Shown here piece after piece: positions 8,587 through 16,787 of a DNA stretch of 46,956 nucleotides. The position numbers were made by a program, and so were the translations under genes. The DNA is from Candidatus Dormiibacterota bacterium. Its GTDB lineage: Bacteria > Chloroflexota > Dormibacteria > Aeolococcales > Bog-877. How positions within the stretch are numbered: position 1 is the first letter of the stretch; every line of letters starts with the position of its first letter. The notes under the pieces were generated by a model, which saw only the letters and a list, made by a program, of their open reading frames with translations, was not told the DNA's origin and did not search any database. The stretch spans positions 1 through 46,956 of the forward strand of contig DAHUZL010000160.1 in the NCBI GenBank assembly GCA_027306655.1. Direction: 5' to 3'.

Positions 8587-9957
8587 TCAGGACGGCGCGA
8601 GCATCACGGTCCGGGTTTCCGTGTAGAAGTCGCGAGCGGCCAGACCCTGCTCGCGAGGCCCGAAGCTCGACTCCTTCGAGCCTCCGAATGGCGCGTGGAA
8701 ATCGACCCCAGAGGTTGGGGCGTTGACGCGGATCATGCCTGCTTGGACTTGGTTGGTGAGGCGCAGTGCTCGCTCAAGGTCACGGGTGAAGATGGACGTG
8801 ACCAGTCCAAACCGCACCGCGTTGGCGATGAGGATCGCCTCCTGGGACGAGTCGGCTCGGAGCACCGCGGCTACCGGCGCGAAGACCTCCTCACCGGCGA
8901 GGATCCCGGACGGGCTGTCCAACTCGACCAGGGTCGGCGCGAGATAGAAGCCCGGGTGATCCAGGGCCACGCCGCCCGTCAGCAGCCGGCCTCCGGCGCC
9001 CCCGATGGCGTCGAGGGCGGCGGAGCGGGCACGCTCGTCGATGACCGGTCCCACCAGCGTCTTCGCATCGGTCGGATCGACAACCTGGAGCGCCTCCACG
9101 GCGGCCGTGAGGCGCTCGCAGAACGCGGCGTACGCGGGCCGCTCGACGATGACGCGACTCGTCGCGGTGCACTTCTGCCCGGCATATCCCATCGACGCAT
9201 AGGCAATCGCGGTGGCCGCGTGATCGAGATCGGCGTCTGCCAGGACGACTGACGGGTTCTGGCCGCCCATCTCGGCTTGGACCCTCGCGCCGCGGCCAGC
9301 GACCCGGCGCGTGACGTCTCGTCCCACCGCCACCGATCCGGTGAAGGAGACGGCGGCGACGGTGGAGGCCTCCAGCAGGGGACGCGCCGTGTCGGCGCCT
9401 CCCAGCACGACCTGGAAGGCGTGATCCGGGAGGAACGGAGCGATGATCTCGTGGAGCAGGAGGGCGACCCCGGCCGCTGCACTCGCCGGCTTGAGGACAG
9501 TGGCATTGCCACAGGCGAGGCTAGGGGCCGCCTTCCACAGCGGGATCGCCACCGGGAAGTTCCACGGTGTCACGAGGGCGACTACCCCGAGCGGATGGCG
9601 CCGAACCATGAGGAGGGCGTCCGGGTCGGCGGCCGGCAGCGTCTCCCCATCCGGGAGCAGGACCATCTGGGCGTAGTAGCGAAGGATCGCAATCCCGCGG
9701 CTGACCTCTGCCCGGGCCTCGGAGAGAGGCTTGCCCACTTCTCGGACGGTGAGGTCCACGACCTCGTCGGCGCGTTGCTGGAGAGCCGCGGCCGCGTCGT
9801 GGAGAGCCGTGCCTCGACCCGACGCGGGGACGGTCCGCCAGGCGTCCGCCGCCCGCCGGGCCTGGCCGAGAACCGCGTCCACGGCGCGGTCGTCGGCTGC
9901 GGGCCACTCTCCGATGATGTCCGCCGGGTCGTGGGGGTTCACGCTGGTCACGGTCAT
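8587..9957 (-). CDS. NAD(P)-dependent aldehyde dehydrogenase (2-oxoglutarate-semialdehyde dehydrogenase-like)
   Basis: VVALVTPWNFPVAIPLWKAAPSLACGNATVLKPAS, SFTGSVAVGR, EMGGQNPSVVLADADLDHA, GQKCTATSR. Start chosen at MTVTSVNPHDP. Confidence 0.93.
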   Translation of the reverse strand: MTVTSVNPHDPADIIGEWPAADDRAVDAVLGQARRAADAWRTVPASGRGTALHDAAAALQQRADEVVDLTVREVGKPLSEARAEVSRGIAILRYYAQMVLLPDGETLPAADPDALLMVRRHPLGVVALVTPWNFPVAIPLWKAAPSLACGNATVLKPASAAAGVALLLHEIIAPFLPDHAFQVVLGGADTARPLLEASTVAAVSFTGSVAVGRDVTRRVAGRGARVQAEMGGQNPSVVLADADLDHAATAIAYASMGYAGQKCTATSRVIVERPAYAAFCERLTAAVEALQVVDPTDAKTLVGPVIDERARSAALDAIGGAGGRLLTGGVALDHPGFYLAPTLVELDSPSGILAGEEVFAPVAAVLRADSSQEAILIANAVRFGLVTSIFTRDLERALRLTNQVQAGMIRVNAPTSGVDFHAPFGGSKESSFGPREQGLAARDFYTETRTVMLAPS

Positions 9958-10054
9958 CGTGCCACCTCGATTGGTGATGCCATCAACGGCGTCCTGGCGA
10001 CCTCGTGCGGGGGCAGACTGGGGCTCCACCCGAGGGACCGGCGGTCGAGCGAGT

Positions 10055-11077
10055 CTACGTTGTCTGGATGTCGAGGAGCACCTTGCCGCGAGTCCCCTCC
10101 GTGCTACGGAGGGCAGCCACGGCCGCGTCCCACGCCGTCAGCGGGTAGCGGTGCGTGACCAGGAATCCCGGGCGGAGCCGTCCCAAGTTGAGGAGGGTGA
10201 CGGTGTCATGCCAGGCGCTGGATGTGTAGCTGAAGCTGCCCAGGATGGTGAGGTCGCGATTGACGATGTCACTCGGGACGACTGCCGCCGTCTTCCCGTG
10301 CGGCGGCAGCCCCAGCAGCGCGACCGTCCCTCCCCGGCGGGCGGCGGCCAGGGCATCGGCCACCGCATCGACCGAGCCGGCCGCCTCCACGACCAGATCG
10401 AATCCAGACCCCGCGGCTTCGGGAGCGGTTTCGAAGCGGTCGGCCCCCGCCGTCGCCGCCAGACCCGCCTGGGCCGGGCGGCGCCCGAGCACCACCGTCT
10501 CCGCCGGCGACCAGAGCCCGAGCAGGTGCACCGTGAGGAGCGCTACACTTCCGTCCCCGATGATCAGGGCTCGCTGTCCTGGTCCGACGCCGGCCCGGCT
10601 GAGAGCGCGATAGACGACGGCCGCCGGCTCGACGAGTGCGGCGTCTGTGGCGCCCACCGTTGCCTCCACCCGGTGCGCCAGGGTCGAGGGAACCAGCACG
10701 TGCTCCGCGGCCGCGCCATCGCGGGTGAACCCCAGCTCGTCGTAGGTATCGCAGAGGTTGGTCCGTCCGGCGCGGCAGCCGACACAGTGGCCGCAGGGCA
10801 CGACCCCCTCGACCACGACCCGCGTTCCCGCTGGGAAGGCCCCCTGGCCGCCCGCGGCGACGATCCCCGACCACTCATGTCCGAGCACGAGGGGGTACCG
10901 CACGTAGGCGGGATCCAACCGCCCGTCGATGATCTCGAGGTCGGTCCCGCACAGACCGACGACGTCGGGCCGGACCAGGAGCTGCCCCGGCCCGGCCACC
11001 GGGACGTCCCGCTCCAGGAGGAGCGTCTGGCCCGGTGCCCGAACCACAAGGGTCCTGCTTCGGGAGGCGGCCACCTG
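10055..11077 (-). CDS. Zinc-dependent medium-chain alcohol/polyol (sugar) dehydrogenase
   Basis: GLCGTDLEIIDG, LGHEWSGIV, structural-zinc cysteines CGHCVGCRAGRTNLC, NAD-binding region. GTG start 2 nt after the iclR stop. Confidence 0.92.
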   Translation of the reverse strand, partial: QVAASRSRTLVVRAPGQTLLLERDVPVAGPGQLLVRPDVVGLCGTDLEIIDGRLDPAYVRYPLVLGHEWSGIVAAGGQGAFPAGTRVVVEGVVPCGHCVGCRAGRTNLCDTYDELGFTRDGAAAEHVLVPSTLAHRVEATVGATDAALVEPAAVVYRALSRAGVGPGQRALIIGDGSVALLTVHLLGLWSPAETVVLGRRPAQAGLAATAGADRFETAPEAAGSGFDLVVEAAGSVDAVADALAAARRGGTVALLGLPPHGKTAAVVPSDIVNRDLTILGSFSYTSSAWHDTVTLLNLGRLRPGFLVTHRYPLTAWDAAVAALRSTEGTRGKVLLDIQTT

Positions 11078-11079
11078 GG

Positions 11080-11904
11080 TCAGGTGGTGCTGGCGCGGCC
11101 GGTCCTGGCACCGGCGGTGCCACCCAGCAGCTCGGAGATGCGGTCGGCGTACCTCACAACGGTGGCTCCGATCTGCTCGACCCGCCATCCCGGGAGGTCC
11201 CCCTTGATCCCGGTGGCGCTGATCGCACCGGCACAGGCCCCGCCCCGGCCGACGAACGCCGCGCCAGCGCAGAAGACGCCTTCGGCGTCCTCCTCGTCGT
11301 CGATGGCGAAGCCCCGACGCCTCGTCAAGGCGAGGTTCTCGAGCAGCGCCTCCACGTCGGTGATGGTGTGCGATGTTCGCGGGATCAGACCCGTCTGGGC
11401 ACAGACGGCGCGGACCTCGGGCTCGGGCAGCGTGGCCAGGATGGCCTTGCCTGCGGCCGAGGCGTAGGGCACCTCTCGTTGGCCGAGCGGCGTGTAGAAG
11501 CGGACGCTGCCCGGTCCGTCGACGCGCTCGATGAAGACCGGGTACCCGCCCTCGGAGATGGCCACCCGGGCGGTCAGCCGGGTTTCGGCCGCCAGCTGCT
11601 CCAACAGCGGGCGGCAGAGATCGCCGAGCGGAAGCTGCCGGCCAGCGATGTCGCCGAGCCGGATCAGAGCGGTTCCCAACGTGTAGCGCGGCCCCGGCCT
11701 GACGTCGCGGAGATAGCCGAAACGGACGAGGGTGCGTGCAAGGGCCAGGGCAGTGCTTTTGGAGGTCCCGAGCGACTGGGCCAGCTCGCTGAGCGACTGG
11801 CCTTCGCCGGACGCCCCTGCCGCGGACTCGACCAACCTGAGCGCCCGGGCCACGCTCTGGACCGTGTACCGGTCAATCGTCCGCTCGGTCGCCCGCGCCT
11901 CCAC
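11080..11904 (-). CDS. IclR family transcriptional regulator
   Basis: N-terminal wHTH (SLSELAQSLGTSKSTALALARTLVRFGYL) plus IclR effector domain (VPYASAAGKAILATLPEPEVRAV...). Confidence 0.94.
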   Translation of the reverse strand: MEARATERTIDRYTVQSVARALRLVESAAGASGEGQSLSELAQSLGTSKSTALALARTLVRFGYLRDVRPGPRYTLGTALIRLGDIAGRQLPLGDLCRPLLEQLAAETRLTARVAISEGGYPVFIERVDGPGSVRFYTPLGQREVPYASAAGKAILATLPEPEVRAVCAQTGLIPRTSHTITDVEALLENLALTRRRGFAIDDEEDAEGVFCAGAAFVGRGGACAGAISATGIKGDLPGWRVEQIGATVVRYADRISELLGGTAGARTGRASTT

Positions 11905-11922
11905 GAAGACGTTCCCCCAAGT

Positions 11923-11943
11923 GTTCGGTCGGCAGGACCGAAC
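11923..11943. promoter_or_regulatory. Candidate IclR operator (perfect inverted repeat)
   Basis: GTTCGGTC-GGCAG-GACCGAAC: 8-bp perfect arms with a 5-nt spacer, 19 bp upstream of the iclR start in a divergent intergenic region. Confidence 0.6.
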
Positions 11944-12203
11944 CCCACTCTATCACGGTCCTCCGGAGTGCGGCTTGACATTCAGATCATCGGTGTGGTT
12001 GTATACCGCCCGACGATGTTCGCTCCTGCGCAACTCAGGTCCGTCTGGGATGGCTCCCGATGACGGTAGGCACCTTCTCGGGAGAACGGTCGAGGGCCGG
12101 TGGGGGTGCATGGTCCCCGGTGGGCGACTCGTACGAGATGGGTGCCCCCTGCCGGCCCTGTCGGTGAGGCGGCGCTGGTGGACGCCCGAGAGGAGGGGAA
12201 TCG

Positions 12204-13127
12204 ATGACGGGGGCTGAGGTGCTGGCTCGGCACGACATTCCCTCCGAGCTCGCGCCGCCGCCCAGCCGGTGCCGGTTCCCGGATGGGGCCCACTTCCGGA
12301 TCGAGATTCCGAGCGTGGAAGGCCCGACTGTCCTCCGGGCGGTCGTCGAGGCGGCCGCGGCGGCCGGCCTCACGGTCAACCGCGTCTCCCAGGGCAGCGG
12401 GGCGATGCTGCTTTCGGCCGCAGAGCTGAGCGAGATGGCGCGGATCGGAGCGGACGCCGGGCTGGAGGTCTCGCTCTTCGTCGGCCCCCGAGAGGAGTGG
12501 GACCTGGGGGTTCAGTCGCGCGCCGCCGACGGCCCCGCCCTGGCTGGCCGCCTCCGTGGATCACGTCAGCTCCGCTATGCGGTGGACGACGTCCTCCGAG
12601 CCGTCGACCAGGGCATCCGGGGGTTCCTGGTCGCCGACACCGGGATGCTGGAGCTCGTCGCCGGGATGCAGGCGGCCGGCGAGCTTCCGGCCTCGGTGGT
12701 GTGGAAGGTCTCTGCCGTGCTCGCCCCCTCCAACTCGATCAGCCTGTGCCAGCTGGAGCGATTGGGGGGGTCGACCGTCAACGTACCGTCGGACCTCACC
12801 CTGGGGCAATTGGCGGAGCTCCGCGCGGCGACGACCGTCCCCCTCGACCTCTACGTCGAAGCACCGGACGCCATGGGGGGAGTGGTCCGCGGCCACGAGG
12901 CTGCCGACCTGGTCAGAGTGGCGGCTCCCCTCTACGTGAAGTTCGGCCTGCGGAACTCGCCGCTCCTCTACCCCAGCGGCCTGCACCTGGTCGATGAGGC
13001 GATCGCGATCGCGCGGGAGAAGGTGCATCGGGCCAGCGTGGCCCTGGAGTGGATCGACCGCAGCGGCCAGTGCCTGGTCCAGTCCCGCCCGGGAGCTCAA
13101 GGCCTGGGCATACCGGAGCCAGCGTGA
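12204..13127 (+). CDS. TIM-barrel-like protein, possibly U32 peptidase-like, of unknown function
   Basis: Good coding ORF; FRIEIPSVEGPTVLRAVVEAAAAAGLTVNRVSQGSGAMLLS..., LYVEAPDAMGGVV, YVKFGLRNSPLLYPSG suggest a repetitive alpha/beta barrel. First gene divergent from iclR. Confidence 0.6.
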   Translation: MTGAEVLARHDIPSELAPPPSRCRFPDGAHFRIEIPSVEGPTVLRAVVEAAAAAGLTVNRVSQGSGAMLLSAAELSEMARIGADAGLEVSLFVGPREEWDLGVQSRAADGPALAGRLRGSRQLRYAVDDVLRAVDQGIRGFLVADTGMLELVAGMQAAGELPASVVWKVSAVLAPSNSISLCQLERLGGSTVNVPSDLTLGQLAELRAATTVPLDLYVEAPDAMGGVVRGHEAADLVRVAAPLYVKFGLRNSPLLYPSGLHLVDEAIAIAREKVHRASVALEWIDRSGQCLVQSRPGAQGLGIPEPA

Positions 13128-13272
13128 GGTCTGCCCGTCTCCCCAGACTGACCAGCCCGGGGGCGTCTGCCCCAGCCCGTCGCGCCCTCGGGACTCGGCC
13201 ACCGTCACACCTATCGAGCAGCAAGCCGGCGAAATTCGATGCCCATTGCACTGGGATATTGGAGGGGACTTG

Positions 13273-14607
13273 ATGAATCATCGGACTCCAGCGAAGCGGG
13301 TTGGACCCGCGGCGGTGGCCCTGCTCTCGGCAGGAGTTCTGCTCGCCGCCTGTGGCTCTTCGGCCGCAGCCGTCCGCGCGGTCCCTGCGGCGCGAACCCA
13401 GGTCCATCTGACGCTATGGCAGAACTACGGCACCGAGGCCAACGCGACCGCAACCACCAACCTGGTGAATGCCTTCGAAAGGCTGCATCCTGGAATACGG
13501 ATCAGCGTCGTCGGCCAGCCTGCCAGCAACTACTTCTCCCTGCTTCAGGCTGCGGCCATATCCCGGACCGGCCCAGATCTGGCTGTCATGTGGACTGGCC
13601 TCTTCACCCTGCAGTACAAGGGCTATCTGGAGAACCTCAAGTCGTGGGTCCCCAAGGCCGATCTCGCGTCGATGCTCGGGCTGCGCTGGACCGCCAACGG
13701 CTTCAATACGGCCAGCGGTCCGTATGTGATTCCGCTCGAGGACCAGTTCTACATCGGCTTTTACAACAAGAAGCTCTTCGCCAAGGCTGGAATCACCGCG
13801 GTTCCTCGCACCTGGACCCAGCTCTTCTCCGACTGCAACAAGCTCAAGCTGGCCAAGACCACCTGCCTGTACTATGGCGCCGGCTCTCAGAACCTCGGGG
13901 CTGAGTTCTACCCCTGGTATGACCTGAGCTATCTCATGATTGGCCAGTTCTCGCTGACGCAGTGGCAGGGCCTCTTCAACGGAACGATCCCATGGACCAG
14001 TCCGGCGGTGGAAGCCCAGCTGGCCAAGTGGCACGAGCTCTATGCCGACGGGTACACCAACAAGAACGTCATCACCTCGATCGGCTCGCTGGTCGCCTTT
14101 GAGCATGGCAAATCGGCGATGCTCATCAAGGGCAATTGGGACCTAGCTCAACTGTACCAAGCCATGGGCAGCAACCTGGGGACATTTGTCCCGCCGTTCT
14201 CGACCCATCCAGTTAGCGGCGTGGTCCAGTACCCGGGCGATGGCTTTTCGATGACGACCTACTCTCAGCACAAGCCACAGGCTGCTGAGTTTCTCAGGTT
14301 CCTCACCACGCCTCAGGCGGGCCGGATCGTGGCCGCCAGCGGGCTGATCCCCGACGTGCGGGGGGTGGCTTCGACCAACCCCGTCAGTCAGCAGATGCTG
14401 GCCTTCGCAGCCAAGGACGGAATGGCCACCTACCCAATGCTCGACAATGTGACCCAACCCAACGTGGTCAACGCCGGCAGCAAGCTGATGCCGGAGCTAC
14501 TGGCTGGACAGATCTCCGTGAGCAGCGCCGCCAGTCAGTTGGAGCAAGCGTGGCGCCAGCTGCCTTTGAGTGAGCGAGGTCGGACCTGGGGAAGCTACAA
14601 GCCCTGA
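13273..14607 (+). CDS. Sugar ABC transporter substrate-binding lipoprotein (family 1)
   Basis: Lipobox LLAACG; HLTLWQNYGTEAN...LVNAFERLHPGIRISVV; HGKSAMLIKGNWDLAQL; upstream of two permease genes; RBS GGAGGGG. Confidence 0.93.
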   Translation: MNHRTPAKRVGPAAVALLSAGVLLAACGSSAAAVRAVPAARTQVHLTLWQNYGTEANATATTNLVNAFERLHPGIRISVVGQPASNYFSLLQAAAISRTGPDLAVMWTGLFTLQYKGYLENLKSWVPKADLASMLGLRWTANGFNTASGPYVIPLEDQFYIGFYNKKLFAKAGITAVPRTWTQLFSDCNKLKLAKTTCLYYGAGSQNLGAEFYPWYDLSYLMIGQFSLTQWQGLFNGTIPWTSPAVEAQLAKWHELYADGYTNKNVITSIGSLVAFEHGKSAMLIKGNWDLAQLYQAMGSNLGTFVPPFSTHPVSGVVQYPGDGFSMTTYSQHKPQAAEFLRFLTTPQAGRIVAASGLIPDVRGVASTNPVSQQMLAFAAKDGMATYPMLDNVTQPNVVNAGSKLMPELLAGQISVSSAASQLEQAWRQLPLSERGRTWGSYKP

Positions 14608-14622
14608 GTAGGGCTCACCTCG

Positions 14623-14680
14623 CGCCGCCTCGGCGCACGGGGCCTTGCCACCGGCGAGGACCCTGTGCGCTGCGGCGGCG
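14623..14680 (+). other. Large intergenic RNA hairpin between SBP and permease genes
   Basis: Arms 14623-14649 and 14653-14680: 27 positions, one bulged A (14660), one mismatch, a few G-U pairs, loop ACC. Confidence 0.75.
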
Positions 14681-14705
14681 GTAAGAAAGGAGGACGCTGC
14701 CGGCG

Positions 14706-15695
14706 ATGAGACGAGCGCGAGCGGCCCCGGGCGAGGCTGGTGGCCCGGGGCCGATCGTGGCTGCCGTGGGCGCCGTGCCCAGCGGCGCCGGCCTCGACCC
14801 CGTTTCGGCCCCCAACCGGCGGCACCGGTCGGGGCTGCAGAGAACCCGGACTCGGACCAGCCTCCTGCTCACACTGCCAGGGCTGGCGGTGGTCGTGGCC
14901 CTGCTCATCGTCCCGATCGGCGAGGCCGTCTACTACAGCATGACGAACTGGGACGGCCTGACGGCCCAGTGGATCGGGCCGAGCACCTACCTCACGCTCT
15001 TCCAGAATCCCACCTTCTGGCGGGTGCTGGAGAACAACGGGCTGCTGCTGCTGTCAGTCCCCGTCGCGATGATCGTGCCCCTCTGCATCGCCGCCATGTT
15101 GCATGAGCACGTATGGGGCTGGAAAGTCTTCCGCTCGGTGATCTTTCTGCCCACGGCCGTGTCCTGGGTGGTCATCGGCATGGTGGCGGCACGAGTCTTC
15201 GCCCCCGGCGGCGCCGTCAACGGGGTGCTCGGAGCCGTCGGTCTGAGGTCGCTGCAGATTGACTTCCTCGGGCACGAGTACAGTGCCCTGGGCGCCGTCG
15301 CCGCCACCTTCGTCTGGTCGATGGTGGGCACCAACACGATCATCTTCCTCACCGGCATGTCGACCATCGACCCCGCGATCTACGAAGCCGGGAGGATCGA
15401 CGGAGCCTCTCGCCTGACCGCGTTTCTCCGCATCACGATTCCCCTCCTGAAACGATACTTCCAATTCAGCTTCGTGATCACCATGATCACCGCATTCACC
15501 GCGCTCTTCAGCCTGATATTCGTCATGACCGGCGGGGGTCCCGGCTATGGGACGACGACGCTCGAATTCTTTCTCTACCAGCAGGCATTTGACATCGGCC
15601 AGTTCGGCACTGGAGCGTTGATCGGGGTGGTCCTGTTTGTGATCCTCTTCGGGGTGAGTCTGGCGCAGATGCGCTTGCTCCGCGGCGAACACTAG
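14706..15695 (+). CDS. Sugar ABC transporter permease (MalF/UgpA-like)
   Basis: Multiple TM segments; EAGRIDGASRLTAFLRITIPLLKRYFQF (EAA loop). Confidence 0.93.
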   Translation: MRRARAAPGEAGGPGPIVAAVGAVPSGAGLDPVSAPNRRHRSGLQRTRTRTSLLLTLPGLAVVVALLIVPIGEAVYYSMTNWDGLTAQWIGPSTYLTLFQNPTFWRVLENNGLLLLSVPVAMIVPLCIAAMLHEHVWGWKVFRSVIFLPTAVSWVVIGMVAARVFAPGGAVNGVLGAVGLRSLQIDFLGHEYSALGAVAATFVWSMVGTNTIIFLTGMSTIDPAIYEAGRIDGASRLTAFLRITIPLLKRYFQFSFVITMITAFTALFSLIFVMTGGGPGYGTTTLEFFLYQQAFDIGQFGTGALIGVVLFVILFGVSLAQMRLLRGEH

Positions 15696-16624
15696 TGGGC
15701 AGACCGCAGGGTCGGCCACCGAGCTCGGGCTCGGGGCTGTGGCCTGGAGGGGTTCGGCGGGCCCGCGGCCTGGGGACGAGGTCGGCAGCCGAGCAAGGAT
15801 GGCATCGACGGCCGCGACTGCTCCGGGACCCAGGCGCGGTCGCGATCTTCATCGCCCTGGTCCTGGTCAGCGGCGTGATGTGCTACCCGTTCATCTTCAT
15901 GATCGTCAACTCGCTGCGAAGTGAGAACCAATTCCTCAACGGCCAGGGCTTCTCGCTCGCCAGCTGGGGAGCATTGTTCCGGGCTCTGCCGGTGGTGACC
16001 GAGCTGCTCAACTCCACCCTGGTGTGCTCGGCCGCGATCGCCATCATCTTGGTGTGCTCGAGTGCCGCCGGCTTCGCCTTTGCCAAGCTGCGATTCAGAC
16101 GCCAAGCTTTTCTCTTCCTGGCTGTGATCGGGAGCATGATGGTGCCGGTGCAATCGATCATCATCCCTGAGTATGTGAATCTGGCCAACCTGCATCTGGT
16201 AAACAACTATCTGGGCCCGATCATGGTGTACGCGGCCCTGGGCACACCGTTCGCCACCTTCCTGATGACCGCCTTCTTCCGCGGCCTGCCGGACGAGTTG
16301 ATCGAGGCGGGGCTCTGCGACGGAATGAGCCCAGTCGGAGCATTCTGGCGGGTGGCGCTGCCGATGGCCAAGCCGGCGCTGGCGACGGTGGCGGTGCTTC
16401 AATTTATCCAGATCTGGGACGACTTCCTGGTGGGGCTGCTGTTCCTGCAGGAGCCGACCAATCGGACCATCACCGTTGGTCTGGGAGTGCTTTCGTCGGG
16501 GAGGGTGATCAGCATCCCGATTCTGATGGCCGGATCGCTGGTGAGCGCGGTGCCGGCAATTGTCGTCTACCTGACGTTCCAGCGGTACCTGGTCTCGGGG
16601 CTCACGCTGGGGGCGAGCCGGTGA
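15695..16624 (+). CDS. Sugar ABC transporter permease (MalG/UgpE-like)
   Basis: EAGLCDGMSPVGAFWRVALPMAKPALATV (EAA loop). GTG start overlaps the upstream TAG by 1 nt. Confidence 0.93.
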   Translation: MGRPQGRPPSSGSGLWPGGVRRARGLGTRSAAEQGWHRRPRLLRDPGAVAIFIALVLVSGVMCYPFIFMIVNSLRSENQFLNGQGFSLASWGALFRALPVVTELLNSTLVCSAAIAIILVCSSAAGFAFAKLRFRRQAFLFLAVIGSMMVPVQSIIIPEYVNLANLHLVNNYLGPIMVYAALGTPFATFLMTAFFRGLPDELIEAGLCDGMSPVGAFWRVALPMAKPALATVAVLQFIQIWDDFLVGLLFLQEPTNRTITVGLGVLSSGRVISIPILMAGSLVSAVPAIVVYLTFQRYLVSGLTLGASR

Positions 16625-16787
16625 GCGACGCGACGCAACGGATAGCGGGAACGGCGAAGGAGGAATGGACGACGGCCACCGGGAGAGTGCTCGGCGAGGG
16701 GCCGACAGGGTGGTGGCGCCCGCGGTACGGGCGACGTGGACCAGCCACTGGGCGTGCCCTCGGCCTGGGTGGCACCGGAGATTTCAG

